This document shows, in pieces, positions 57,172 through 64,000 of a DNA stretch of 64,000 nt; positions within the stretch are counted from its first letter, which is position 1; every line of letters begins with the position of its first letter. This DNA is from Stutzerimonas azotifigens. GTDB lineage: Bacteria > Pseudomonadota > Gammaproteobacteria > Pseudomonadales > Pseudomonadaceae. Location of the stretch: positions 124,001-188,000 of the forward strand of contig NZ_JAAMRF010000001.1 of NCBI RefSeq assembly GCF_013522725.1, in the 5' to 3' direction. The notes beneath the pieces are model-generated. The model did not search any database, was not told the origin of the DNA, and saw only the letters and a program-made list of their open reading frames with translations. Position numbers and translations under genes: made by a program.

Positions 57172-57270
57172 CGCTCCGAGTGACGACGCTGTGCTCGTGA
57201 CCCAGCGCGAAGCCGAAGCTCCCCTGCTGAGGTCGCTCATGTCGGACTGTGCTTGTTGTTGAATCGACTT
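57172..57270 (-). pseudogene. Degenerate 5' fragment of the 75-residue gene
   Basis: The minus strand reads K-SIQQQAQSDMSDLS, matching MSIQQQAQAAMSALS of the intact gene at 55270-55497. The start ATG is now AAG, an internal stretch of about 45 bases is gone, and the match ends at cgctccgagtga (57172-57183, equal to 55349-55360). Directly at that point it is fused to the flavoreductase fragment. It is not expected to be translated. Confidence 0.75.
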
Positions 57271-57539
57271 GCTCACGTTCGGCCATGAACTTAGTCCTTC
57301 TTCGCGCAGACTCCCGACGACAGGTAGCACGATTCAGCGAGGCAGCCGATGAGCGGCGCGGGACTAATTCTCCGTTTGTCTCATGCGCGTCCAATTTGGA
57401 TCGTTCGGCCGATTTTCGCGGTCGGGCCTCGGGCGAACAATCCGGCAGGCCCGTCGCCCGCAAGAAACCAGGGAAGGCACCACCCCGAGCGCTCGAGGAC
57501 AAGGCGGCACGCGAACGACATCATGAGGAGGACGTACAC
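57271..57539 (+). repeat. Duplicated upstream region of curlin-repeat gene 2
   Basis: About 230 bases align with 55780-56027 upstream of gene 1. Both contain ccgacgacaggta, cggcgcggga-taat, atcgttcggccgat (57400-57413 here), gcgaacaatccgg and aaggcggcacgcg. Compared with copy 1, some 260 bases including the Fur-like site are missing between the small-gene remnant and this block. No gene lies here. Confidence 0.7.
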
Positions 57540-58601
57540 ATGAGTACACTGAAGCCACTGGCTGTCTGCATGTTTCTCATCTTCAGCGGCCATGCCCTAG
57601 CCGCCAACACCGCGCTGCAGAATCAGGACGGTACCGATAACGAGGTGGTGATCGAGCAATTCAACGGCGACGGCAACCTGGCCGAGCAAACCCAGTCCGG
57701 CACACGCAACCACTCGGTCATTAGCCAGGATGGCAGCGACAATACGGCGTACATCGAGCAGGCCGGCGAGCAGAACCAGGCGAAAGTGGACCAGGTCGGC
57801 AACCTCAACAGCGCCAGCATCCAGCAGGTCGACTACGACAACCTCGGCGAGATCACCCAGCTGGGCGACGGCAACCAGGCCGTCCTTTGGCAGGGCCAGC
57901 AAGGTGAACCCTATCTCACCGACGGCTCGAGCGCCGTGCTGTACCAGGAAGGCAACAACAACAGCGTGAAGGTCGACCAGATCTGGTACCGCAACAACCT
58001 GACCGTGAGCTCCATCGGCGACAACAACGACGTTCAGGTGACGCAGGGCGGTTTCAGCGACATCGACGTGGCCCAGGTGGGCAACGACAACATCGCCAAC
58101 ATCGTGCACCAGGCGGCCGGTGCGGGCAGTGTGATGTCCCTTGAGCAGACCGGAAACGGCAACGTCGCCAACATGAGCCAGTCGGGCGGCGCCCGTGCAA
58201 ACCCCGGCAGCGCCACGTTGCAGCAGAAAGGCGACAACAACCGGGCGGATATTTCGCAAACCGGTCATTTCAATGAGGTGGACTTTAGCCAGGTGGGCAC
58301 TGGTAACGAGCTGGATGTCGTTCAAGGTGGGGAGCGCATCGTGTTCACGGGCAGCTCGACGGGCGACTTCAACCGTGCGGAAATCGACCAGGGCGCTAGC
58401 GACGCCTATCTGGAGCTGACGCAGGTGGGCTCGGAGAACGTCGCGAAGGTAGACCAGGCGTCCTATCAGGGCGATGCGCAGATCAGCCAGATCGGCATGG
58501 CCAACCAGGTCACCCTGGTCCAGGCCTCCTCGGCGATCTCCCCCAGCGCCAGCGTGATGCAGAACGGCAGCGGCAACCAGGCGACCATCCACCAGCGTTG
58601 A
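57540..58601 (+). CDS. Large curlin-repeat (CsgA-like) secreted protein 2
   Basis: A 353-residue paralogue of the preceding curlin-repeat protein, alike along its whole length (roughly two thirds identical by eye). Signal peptide, 11-residue Asn/Gln/Gly ladder, all four inserts and the C-terminal SASVMQNGSGNQATIHQR are conserved. Differences cluster in the exposed positions between the Asn and Gln ladders, while the ladder residues are kept, which suggests selection on the repeat fold. The start has a strong site (gaggagg). It overlaps nothing and is convergent with the flavoreductase gene; a GGCCGGC hairpin (58611-58628) follows. As with copy 1, export and amyloid formation are inferred. Confidence 0.8.
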   Translation: MSTLKPLAVCMFLIFSGHALAANTALQNQDGTDNEVVIEQFNGDGNLAEQTQSGTRNHSVISQDGSDNTAYIEQAGEQNQAKVDQVGNLNSASIQQVDYDNLGEITQLGDGNQAVLWQGQQGEPYLTDGSSAVLYQEGNNNSVKVDQIWYRNNLTVSSIGDNNDVQVTQGGFSDIDVAQVGNDNIANIVHQAAGAGSVMSLEQTGNGNVANMSQSGGARANPGSATLQQKGDNNRADISQTGHFNEVDFSQVGTGNELDVVQGGERIVFTGSSTGDFNRAEIDQGASDAYLELTQVGSENVAKVDQASYQGDAQISQIGMANQVTLVQASSAISPSASVMQNGSGNQATIHQR

Positions 58602-58610
58602 GCCAACCGC

Positions 58611-58628
58611 GGCCGGCGCGTGCCGGCC
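58611..58628. terminator. Hairpin between curlin-repeat gene 2 and the flavoreductase gene
   Basis: A 7-bp perfect stem (ggccggc / gccggcc) with a 4-base loop. The same stem with a different loop occurs after curlin gene 1 (57102-57119). No T-run follows, so it is a weak terminator at best. Confidence 0.4.
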
Positions 58629-58633
58629 GGCAG

Positions 58634-60238
58634 TCAGTAAAGGTCGCGGCGGTAGCGTCCCTGCTCTGCCAGCGACTCCAGGCGATCCTCGCCCAGCAGG
58701 CTGGCCAGCAGCTGATGCACGTCCCGGCCCATGCCTTCGAGACTGCCGCACAGGTAGAGCGCGGCGCCGTCCTCCAGCCAATCGCGCAACGGCTGCGTCG
58801 CGTCGCGCAGCAGATGCTGCACGTAGACCTTCTGCGCCCCTTCGCGCGAATAGGCCCGGTCGAGCCGTGCCAGATGGCCCGAGCGCAGCCAGCCTTGCAG
58901 CTCATCGTCCAGCAGGGCGTCATGGTTAGCGCTGCGTTCACCGAACAGCAGCCAGTTGCGCGACCCCGCGGTGCGCTCGCGCAGATGCGCGCGCAGGCCG
59001 GCAAGTCCCGTACCGCTGCCGATCAGGATCATCGGTGTGGGGTCACCGGGCCCGTGGAATGCCGGGTTGGAGCGAATCCGCAGGTCGATCGACTCGCCGA
59101 GCTCGGCGTACCTGCATAGCCAGCCGGAGCCCAGGCCGAGGCCGAGGCCGCCATCCTGGCCGGACTGCTGGCGGACCAGCAATTCCACGCAGCCGTCGGC
59201 GGGCACCGAGGCGATGGAGTACTCGCGATGCGGCAGCTTCGCCAGCTGTTCGACCAGCCGCTGCGCCGACAAGCCACGCAGGCCATCCACCGCATCGGGC
59301 AACTGACGCTCGGCCAAGCGCTGAGCGAGGGGCTGGCCGTCGTCGAGACGCTGCTGCCCATCCAGCCCGAGGCGTTCCAGCCAGGCCTCGACCGTAGCGC
59401 CCGGCTGGCGCGGGCCGATTTCGGCGATGTCGCCGGCGCGCCACGTCGGCAGCGCATTGGTCGGGACGAGCGTCAAATGATGGATTGGCGCACCGAGGCT
59501 GCCGGGGTTCAGGCACTGGCGCTGTTCCAGTCTCCAGCGTCCATAGGGGGCTGGGTGCCAGTCGACGAAATCGCTGTGTCCGCTGAGATGGCCCAGCAGA
59601 TGTTGCCAGTGACGCACTGCGCTGGGGTCGCCGCGGTCGACGTCCACTCGATCGAACAGGGGCGAGGCATGGCGTTGGCGCAACCAGCGGTCGAGTGCCA
59701 CGGCAAAACCGCAGAACTGCGCGTACTGGCGATCGCCGAGCGCCAGTACGGCGTACTCCAGGCCCGACAGGTCGACGTCGCTGCCAAGTATCTGACGGGC
59801 GAAGCGGGCACCGTTGTCGGGCGCCTCGCCTTCGCCGTAGGTGGCGCAGACGAACAGCACGCGGCGCTGCCGTTGCAGGTGTTCGGCATCGCAGGCGTTG
59901 AGCGGCAGCAGCTGCGCTCGCAGCCCGGCTGCCGCCAGCTGCCCGGCGCTGAGCTCAGCCAGGGAACGAGCCTGACCGCCCTGGCTGGCGTAGAGGATCA
60001 GGAGATCGTGCGCCGCTGGGTCCGACGTAGGTGCGCCGCCATGCCGGCGGGGCCAGTACCAGAGGCAGAGCGCGAGGTAGGCGAGGCCGACGAGCATGGC
60101 CGACAGCCCGCGCGGCGGCCGCAGCCAGAGCAGCAGAACGGCAAGCAGCAGCGCGCCGATCCATGGCCAGTGGCGGAGGGCGAGCGGAGCGCGGGAGCGG
60201 ACGTCGGGCAAGGGTGGAAACCTGCGGAGCGCAGACAT
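58634..60238 (-). CDS. Membrane-anchored flavodoxin/FAD reductase (ferric or siderophore reductase)
   Basis: A 534-residue protein with two N-terminal membrane segments (about 20-65), then a flavodoxin domain (ILYASQGGQARSLAE, ATYGEGEAPDNGARF, LALGDRQYAQFCGFA), then a CysJ-like FAD/NADPH domain (REYSIASVP, ILIGSGTGLAGLRAHLRER, ALYLCGSLEGMGRDVH). Electrons would pass from NADPH via FAD and FMN to the membrane or periplasm. PA4513 (piuB), as I recall, fuses this module to a PepSY part; here PepSY is a separate gene of the same cluster. I start at MSALRRFPPL (60238); the longer frame lacks a ribosome site. Confidence 0.85.
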   Translation of the reverse strand: MSALRRFPPLPDVRSRAPLALRHWPWIGALLLAVLLLWLRPPRGLSAMLVGLAYLALCLWYWPRRHGGAPTSDPAAHDLLILYASQGGQARSLAELSAGQLAAAGLRAQLLPLNACDAEHLQRQRRVLFVCATYGEGEAPDNGARFARQILGSDVDLSGLEYAVLALGDRQYAQFCGFAVALDRWLRQRHASPLFDRVDVDRGDPSAVRHWQHLLGHLSGHSDFVDWHPAPYGRWRLEQRQCLNPGSLGAPIHHLTLVPTNALPTWRAGDIAEIGPRQPGATVEAWLERLGLDGQQRLDDGQPLAQRLAERQLPDAVDGLRGLSAQRLVEQLAKLPHREYSIASVPADGCVELLVRQQSGQDGGLGLGLGSGWLCRYAELGESIDLRIRSNPAFHGPGDPTPMILIGSGTGLAGLRAHLRERTAGSRNWLLFGERSANHDALLDDELQGWLRSGHLARLDRAYSREGAQKVYVQHLLRDATQPLRDWLEDGAALYLCGSLEGMGRDVHQLLASLLGEDRLESLAEQGRYRRDLY

Positions 60239-60275
60239 CGAGCCGCTGCTGGGGGCAGGGCTCGATGCCGGCCGG

Positions 60276-61208
60276 TTACTGCGGCAGCACTTCGAAGGTA
60301 GCGCTGTAGCTGGCACGGCGAGTGGTCGCTGGGGCGATCACGTTCTGCTGCGTGTCCAGCTCGGATTCCAGCCAGTACATACCCGCCTGTGGCCAGGTGA
60401 TCGCAACCTTGCCGTCGGTGTCGGTGGTGAATTTCATCTCGGCCAGGTCGTCACGGTAGCGGTTGCCGCCCGGAATGACGCTGACTTCAATATCGGCGGC
60501 GGGCTTGCCATCGAGCAGAAAGACGAACTCGGCCGCTTCGCCCGCGAAGAGGTCGTTGGGGTGGGTGACCGGCGATAGCTCCAGCCCCTGGCCGGTGGGC
60601 ACGAGGACGCCTTCGCTGGGGTTGCCGGAGGTCACGAAGACTTCCATGCGGTTGCTGCGCTGCGAGACCTTGAGCTCTTCGGCATCCTTAGGCACCTGGG
60701 CTGCGAAGTCTCCGGGGGTGCCCATCCAGCGGCGCTGCTCGCCGTTTTCCTTGTAGCTGGCGAACAGGCCGTCGTTGGCGATGGCCAGCTTGTAGGTACC
60801 TTTCTGGGTCAGGTGGACATCGAAGGTGCTGCGATAGCGGCCGACGGCGCCGTTCTCGGCCTTCTGCTGGCTTCCGTCTGGGGCGATGATCTGCAGTTTG
60901 GCGCCAGGGCGACGCATGGGCGCCGCGCTCGCCTGGGGCGGGGTGGCGGGCTTGTCCTTGTCGGCGCTGGCAGGCGGTGGCGTCTGTGGACCGGGGCGTC
61001 CCTGGCCGGGTTGACCGATGCCTTCGATCTGCAGCGGGAAATGCTCGAAGTAAAAGAGGTCGTTGGAGACCGCGGCGTCGACGGTGATCCACGGGTCCTC
61101 ACCCGACAGCACGGTGGCGGAGGGCAGCATCCAGGCCCGGTGAGCCTGGGCGGAGAGCGGCAGGCAGACGGCCAGCGCGAGAGCGGTCCACTTGATCATC
61201 GGTTTCAT
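60276..61208 (-). CDS. DUF4198 periplasmic metal-linked protein
   Basis: A 310-residue exported protein (signal cut after LSAQA-HRA) of the DUF4198 family (PF10670), which includes proteins of nickel/cobalt and iron uptake clusters. It begins with the typical H-R-A-W-M-L-P and has an N-terminal strand domain, a Pro-rich insert (about 75-100: PQTPPPASADKDKPATPPQ), and a C-terminal Ig-like domain with VTHPNDLFAGEAAEFVFLLDGKPA and GMYWLESELD. The start is at 61208. It is the fourth gene of the run behind the TonB receptor. A role in binding or delivering the metal is inferred. Confidence 0.83.
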   Translation of the reverse strand: MKPMIKWTALALAVCLPLSAQAHRAWMLPSATVLSGEDPWITVDAAVSNDLFYFEHFPLQIEGIGQPGQGRPGPQTPPPASADKDKPATPPQASAAPMRRPGAKLQIIAPDGSQQKAENGAVGRYRSTFDVHLTQKGTYKLAIANDGLFASYKENGEQRRWMGTPGDFAAQVPKDAEELKVSQRSNRMEVFVTSGNPSEGVLVPTGQGLELSPVTHPNDLFAGEAAEFVFLLDGKPAADIEVSVIPGGNRYRDDLAEMKFTTDTDGKVAITWPQAGMYWLESELDTQQNVIAPATTRRASYSATFEVLPQ

Positions 61209-61222
61209 GGGGCGTCCTTCGG

Positions 61223-61732
61223 TCAGGGTTTGAGCGTGAGAGTGAGTTTGCCCAGTTCGCTTTCGCCCTGGGCCAGTTCGGTAGCGGCCTGCCTGGGCGG
61301 CCAGCTGAAGGGCAGGCGCAGCAGTTCGCGGCCACCCACTTCGCGGGCGGCTTCGACCACCACGCGGTAATCGCCGGCCGGCAGATCCTTGAACGGCGCC
61401 TGCCCGTCCGAATAGGTCAGCTTGTGCACGCCGACGGCACGGGTCGCGCCGCTGATGCCGTCCACCGGCATTTCCAGGCTGCGGCCGCTGCGCCGCCACC
61501 ATTGGCGCAGGTCCTTGAGCCACTTTTCGCCTTCCTTGTCCTTGAGCTTGGTGTCGTACCAGACGGCGAGGTTGGCGACGTGGGTCTGGTCGGGCGCCTC
61601 CAGCCAGATCGCCACGTACGGGCGATGGTATTCGGCCACCTGAAGACGCGGGATTTCCACGCCGAGTTCCAGGTCCGCCGCCATCAGCGACGTGCTGCAC
61701 AGCGCGAGGGGCAACAGCAGGTGTTTACGCAT
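61223..61732 (-). CDS. DUF2271 periplasmic protein
   Basis: A 169-residue exported protein with signal peptide (cut after SLMA-ADL) of the DUF2271 family (PF10029). The body has a beta-rich pattern: LELGVEIPRLQVAEYHRPYVAIWLE, VANLAVWYDTKLKDKEGEKWLKDLRQWWRRSG and DGISGATRAVGVH. An ATG at 61732 is preceded by a GTG; the ATG is better placed behind aagga. It lies 15 bases upstream of the DUF4198 gene and 10 bases after the PepSY gene, so the four genes form one operon. The biochemical function is unknown. Confidence 0.83.
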   Translation of the reverse strand: MRKHLLLPLALCSTSLMAADLELGVEIPRLQVAEYHRPYVAIWLEAPDQTHVANLAVWYDTKLKDKEGEKWLKDLRQWWRRSGRSLEMPVDGISGATRAVGVHKLTYSDGQAPFKDLPAGDYRVVVEAAREVGGRELLRLPFSWPPRQAATELAQGESELGKLTLTLKP

Positions 61733-61742
61733 CACGAGTCCT

Positions 61743-62339
61743 TCAGTGGATGAATAGCAGGGCCAGCAGAACGGGGATCACCAGGCCTGCACCCACCAGC
61801 GGCCAGGTGCCGGGGCGGGCGCCGGCGTGGCGTTGCAGAAGCAGCAGGCCGGTGAGGCTGAATAGCACGCAAGCGACGGCGAAGACATCGATGAACAGGC
61901 TCCAGGCGAGCCCGGTGTGGCGGCCCTTGTGCAGATCGTTGAACCAGGAGATCCAGCCCCGGTCGGTGCGCTCGTATTCCAGCTCGCCGCTGTCCAGGTC
62001 CAGACTCAGCCAGGCGTCGCCGCCTGGGCGGGGCAGGGCGATGTAGAGCTCGCCATCGGACCACTCGGCCTCGCGCCCGGCGAGGGAGATGTCCAGTTCA
62101 CTTTCCAGCCAGCCGCGTAGCGCCGCGGGCAGGCCCTGGGCCGGCGGCGCGTCCAGCAGGGCTCGCTGCAAGGGCTCGGGCAGACGCGCCTCCTGATGAT
62201 GCACCTGGGCGCGGGATTCGATGCTGGCGGCGTGGTTGAGGGTGATGCCGGTGATCGCGAAAAGCAGCATGCCCACCAGACACAGCGCGGAGCTGATCCA
62301 GTGCCACTGGCGGAGGGTGCCAAACCAGAGTCGCGGCAT
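61743..62339 (-). CDS. PepSY-type membrane protein (siderophore-iron reductase partner)
   Basis: A 198-residue inner-membrane protein of the PepSY_TM/PiuB type. The first helix (LRQWHWISSALCLVGMLLFAITGITLNH) carries His residues spaced for heme or metal binding. A periplasmic PepSY-like domain follows (GELYIALPRPGGDAWLSLDLDSGELEYERTDRGWISWFNDLHKGRHTGLAW), then two helices. The start is at 62339 behind aagga. With the flavoreductase, three genes downstream, it would form a two-part membrane ferric reductase. Confidence 0.82.
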   Translation of the reverse strand: MPRLWFGTLRQWHWISSALCLVGMLLFAITGITLNHAASIESRAQVHHQEARLPEPLQRALLDAPPAQGLPAALRGWLESELDISLAGREAEWSDGELYIALPRPGGDAWLSLDLDSGELEYERTDRGWISWFNDLHKGRHTGLAWSLFIDVFAVACVLFSLTGLLLLQRHAGARPGTWPLVGAGLVIPVLLALLFIH

Positions 62340-62413
62340 GGGTTTCCTTGTTATGGGCGTCGCGAAGAGGTGAGGATTCTAGGCCTGGCGCGACGCGAAT
62401 ACTAAGAATTTAC

Positions 62414-62470
62414 CAACGGCATACATTCTCGTTTGACCGTATGCCGTATGCCGTATGCCGTATGCCGTTG
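62414..62470. repeat. Long inverted repeat overlapping the heptanucleotide repeat
   Basis: An 11-bp perfect inverted repeat, caacggcatac (62414-62424) and gtatgccgttg (62460-62470), flanks a 35-base loop that holds part of the CCGTATG repeat. It lies in the presumed promoter region of the PepSY operon. Confidence 0.55.
62437..62464. repeat. Four tandem copies of the heptamer CCGTATG
   Basis: Four exact head-to-tail copies (ccgtatg at 62437, 62444, 62451 and 62458) are followed by a fifth partial copy (ccgttgg). Such a microsatellite can gain or lose units by slippage. It is non-coding and sits between the TonB receptor terminator and the PepSY gene. Confidence 0.85.
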
Positions 62471-62494
62471 GCCGCTGTCCCGCCCCGAAACGAA

Positions 62495-62519
62495 GAACGC
62501 CACCTGAGCGGTGGCGTTC
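62495..62519 (-). terminator. Terminator after the second TonB receptor gene
   Basis: Perfect stem gaacgccacc / ggtggcgttc with a 5-base loop, 17 bases after the receptor stop. On the minus strand the stem is followed by ttcgtttc, a moderate U-tract. Confidence 0.7.
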
Positions 62520-62535
62520 GGAGCGGCGTTCTGAA

Positions 62536-64000
62536 TCAGAACGTGAAGTTGGCGGACAGCCAGAGGCGGCGGCCTTCTTCCAGCACGCCCGTGGTGGACT
62601 GGGTGCTCTGGATATAGTCGGTGCCGTAGGCGGTACCGTTGGGCGCACCGTTGTTGGCATAGGTCGTATAGGCGCGACCCCTGACGAAGTCCTTGTCCAG
62701 TAGGTTGTAGATCGTGGCGTTGAGCGTCACGTTCTCCGAAGCCCTGAACGAGCCACCCAGGTGAAACAGCGTATAGGCCTTGGTGTTCTTGCCCAGGGTG
62801 TCGTAGATCGACTGGTTGGTGGAGTAGCTGCCGTTGGCATTGGCCAAGTTGTCGTACCCGGAGGTGAAGCGCGCCCGTTCGCCACGGTATTCGCTCTTCA
62901 GCCACAGATTGAGGCGGTCGGTGGTCTGCCAGCGCAGCTGGGCATTGGCCAGGTGTTCCGGAGTATTGGTGAGGGGCTCGCCTTTGTTGTCCCCGCTCTT
63001 CTGCTCGCTATCCGTGTAGGTGTAGTTGGCGCTCAATGTCCAGGCCGGCGCGAACTGCCAGCTTCCCGCCAGTTCCAGGCCTTGGGTCACCGCTTCGTCG
63101 ACATTGATCTGCTGAGAGCAGGTGCCACCGGTGTTGCCTGCGCACAGTGGGTCCGAGATCGGGTCTCCAGCGGCGATCTTGTCCTTGAACTTGTTGTGGA
63201 AGAGGGTGGCATTGGCATTGAAGCCGGCCAGGTTGTCGAAGTAGACACCGAATTCGGTGCTGGTGGTGGTTTCCGGTTCCAGGTTCGGGTTGCCGATGGT
63301 GATGATCGCGCCTTGGCCGGTAGCACCGTTGATGCCGCCATGCAGGTCGTTCAGGTCTGGAGTACGGTAACCGCGGCTGACGCCGCCCTTGAGAGTCCAG
63401 CTGTCAGCAGCATTCCAGACCAGGTAAGCGCGAGGGCTGACATGACCACCGAACGCCTCGTGGTCGTCGTAGCGGGCGCCCAGGGTCAGTGCCAGATCGT
63501 CGCGCAGGCGCCATTCGTCTTCGGCGAACAGTGCCCAGGTCTTCTGTTCGAAGTCGGTCTGGGCGATGCCATCGGTCATCTCGGCCTTCCACCACTGGGC
63601 GCCGACCGTGCCGATATGGGATTCGCCGATCGGCGCGACCAGTTTGGTATCGAACACGAGGTTGGTGGTTTCCAGCTCGCGGGCGGCGCCGCCGGTCGCA
63701 CCGGGCACAGACGTCGGGGTTCCGATGGTGCCTGGAATGGTACGGCCGATGGTTTCGGTGGTGTTGTGCATCAGGCTGGAGTCCAGAGTCCCGAAGCCCA
63801 GGCGTGCGGTGTGGGTCAACGCGACCTGCTCGCGCTCGAAGCGCAGCTCGTCGGCATAGCCGCTAGCATTGGTGGAAGGAGCCGTGCAGCTGTTGTTCAG
63901 GCCGTCGAGCGTGCCAAGCTGACATTCGTCGTTGTTGTAGACCTGACGGCCACGCTCCACATCGAGCGCGAAATCGTGGTTCTCGTGGGGCGTCAGATCC
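62536..64000 (-). CDS. TonB-dependent siderophore/metal receptor, C-terminal part (5' end outside window)
   Basis: The last 488 or so codons of a FepA/CirA-like outer-membrane receptor; the frame stays open to the window edge. The visible part is the beta barrel, with LTPHENHDF, DDLALTLGARYDDHEAFGGHVSPRAYLVW, GVSRGYRTPDLNDLHGG, IGNPNLEPETTTSTEFGVYFD and a terminal F (RRLWLSANFTF). A Cys pair in the barrel (DECQLG...NNSCTA) and another (LCAGNTGGTCS) recall FepA loops. It leads into the PepSY-DUF2271-DUF4198-flavoreductase operon. The substrate is not readable, but a catechol siderophore is likely. Confidence 0.88.
   Translation of the reverse strand, partial: DLTPHENHDFALDVERGRQVYNNDECQLGTLDGLNNSCTAPSTNASGYADELRFEREQVALTHTARLGFGTLDSSLMHNTTETIGRTIPGTIGTPTSVPGATGGAARELETTNLVFDTKLVAPIGESHIGTVGAQWWKAEMTDGIAQTDFEQKTWALFAEDEWRLRDDLALTLGARYDDHEAFGGHVSPRAYLVWNAADSWTLKGGVSRGYRTPDLNDLHGGINGATGQGAIITIGNPNLEPETTTSTEFGVYFDNLAGFNANATLFHNKFKDKIAAGDPISDPLCAGNTGGTCSQQINVDEAVTQGLELAGSWQFAPAWTLSANYTYTDSEQKSGDNKGEPLTNTPEHLANAQLRWQTTDRLNLWLKSEYRGERARFTSGYDNLANANGSYSTNQSIYDTLGKNTKAYTLFHLGGSFRASENVTLNATIYNLLDKDFVRGRAYTTYANNGAPNGTAYGTDYIQSTQSTTGVLEEGRRLWLSANFTF

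Noticed and set aside
57249..57540. N-terminal extension of curlin-repeat protein 2 by about 97 codons
   Set aside because: The extension runs through the duplicated non-coding region and would bury the signal peptide. A strong ribosome site lies directly before the ATG at 57540.
62437..62464. CCGTATG repeat considered as a CRISPR array
   Set aside because: Units of 7 bases without spacers cannot be a CRISPR array, and no cas genes are present.

Overview
The window comes from a GC-rich gammaproteobacterium of the Pseudomonadaceae. I infer this from gene content and order. The first third (fklB, small Fur-box gene, ispB, rplU-rpmA-obgE-proB-creA, rpsT, murJ, ribF-ileS-lspA-fkpB-ispH, minor-pilin cluster, thiO) follows, as far as I recall, the Pseudomonas aeruginosa PA4572-PA4548 block. 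The combination of a fru operon, gcd, opuC, speC and the piu iron genes would fit the P. stutzeri (Stutzerimonas) group, but the species is not proven by the sequence. I see no rRNA, tRNA, CRISPR array, insertion sequence or prophage.

Layout. 1-13.7 kb: housekeeping genes for protein folding, quinone side chain, ribosomal proteins L21/L27/S20, Obg GTPase, proline synthesis, lipid II flippase, FMN/FAD synthesis, Ile-tRNA synthetase, lipoprotein signal peptidase and isoprenoid synthesis. 13.9-21.1 kb: a type IV pilus minor-pilin operon (fimT apart, then fimU-pilV-pilW-pilX-pilY1-pilE), which lacks a pilY2 gene. 21.2-33.2 kb: thiO, a Sui1-like factor, speA, and mixed genes (MATE pump, small membrane proteins, subtilase, YjiK-like protein, YdcZ-like protein, GrpB-like protein, two DUF4136 lipoproteins, cmoM, a MazG-like hydrolase). 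33.2-40 kb: fruR divergent from fruBKA, with a perfect FruR operator. 40-46 kb: PQQ glucose dehydrogenase with a second FruR-like site, PhoD phosphatase with a candidate Pho box, and prfC. 46.2-51.2 kb: a four-gene OpuC/OsmU-type osmoprotectant ABC transporter and speC. 51.4-64 kb: an iron/metal uptake region. It holds the Sel1 protein, piuC and piuA around a Fur-like site. Further on is a second TonB receptor (cut by the window end) followed by a PepSY / DUF2271 / DUF4198 / flavoreductase operon.

The most unusual part lies between these two iron modules at 55.3-58.6 kb. Two large secreted proteins (354 and 353 aa) are built almost entirely of 11-residue Asn/Gln/Gly repeats of the curlin (CsgA) type. 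They arose by tandem duplication of a unit of about 1.5 kb, and the scars are still visible. Between the two genes sit a broken copy of the 3' end of the neighbouring flavoreductase gene and, fused to it, a broken copy of the 5' part of a 75-codon gene that is intact upstream. No curli secretion genes (csgEFG) or curli regulator are in the window. I propose this as an orphan curli-like amyloid locus linked to iron acquisition. The repeats and the duplication are seen directly; the amyloid role and iron link are inference.
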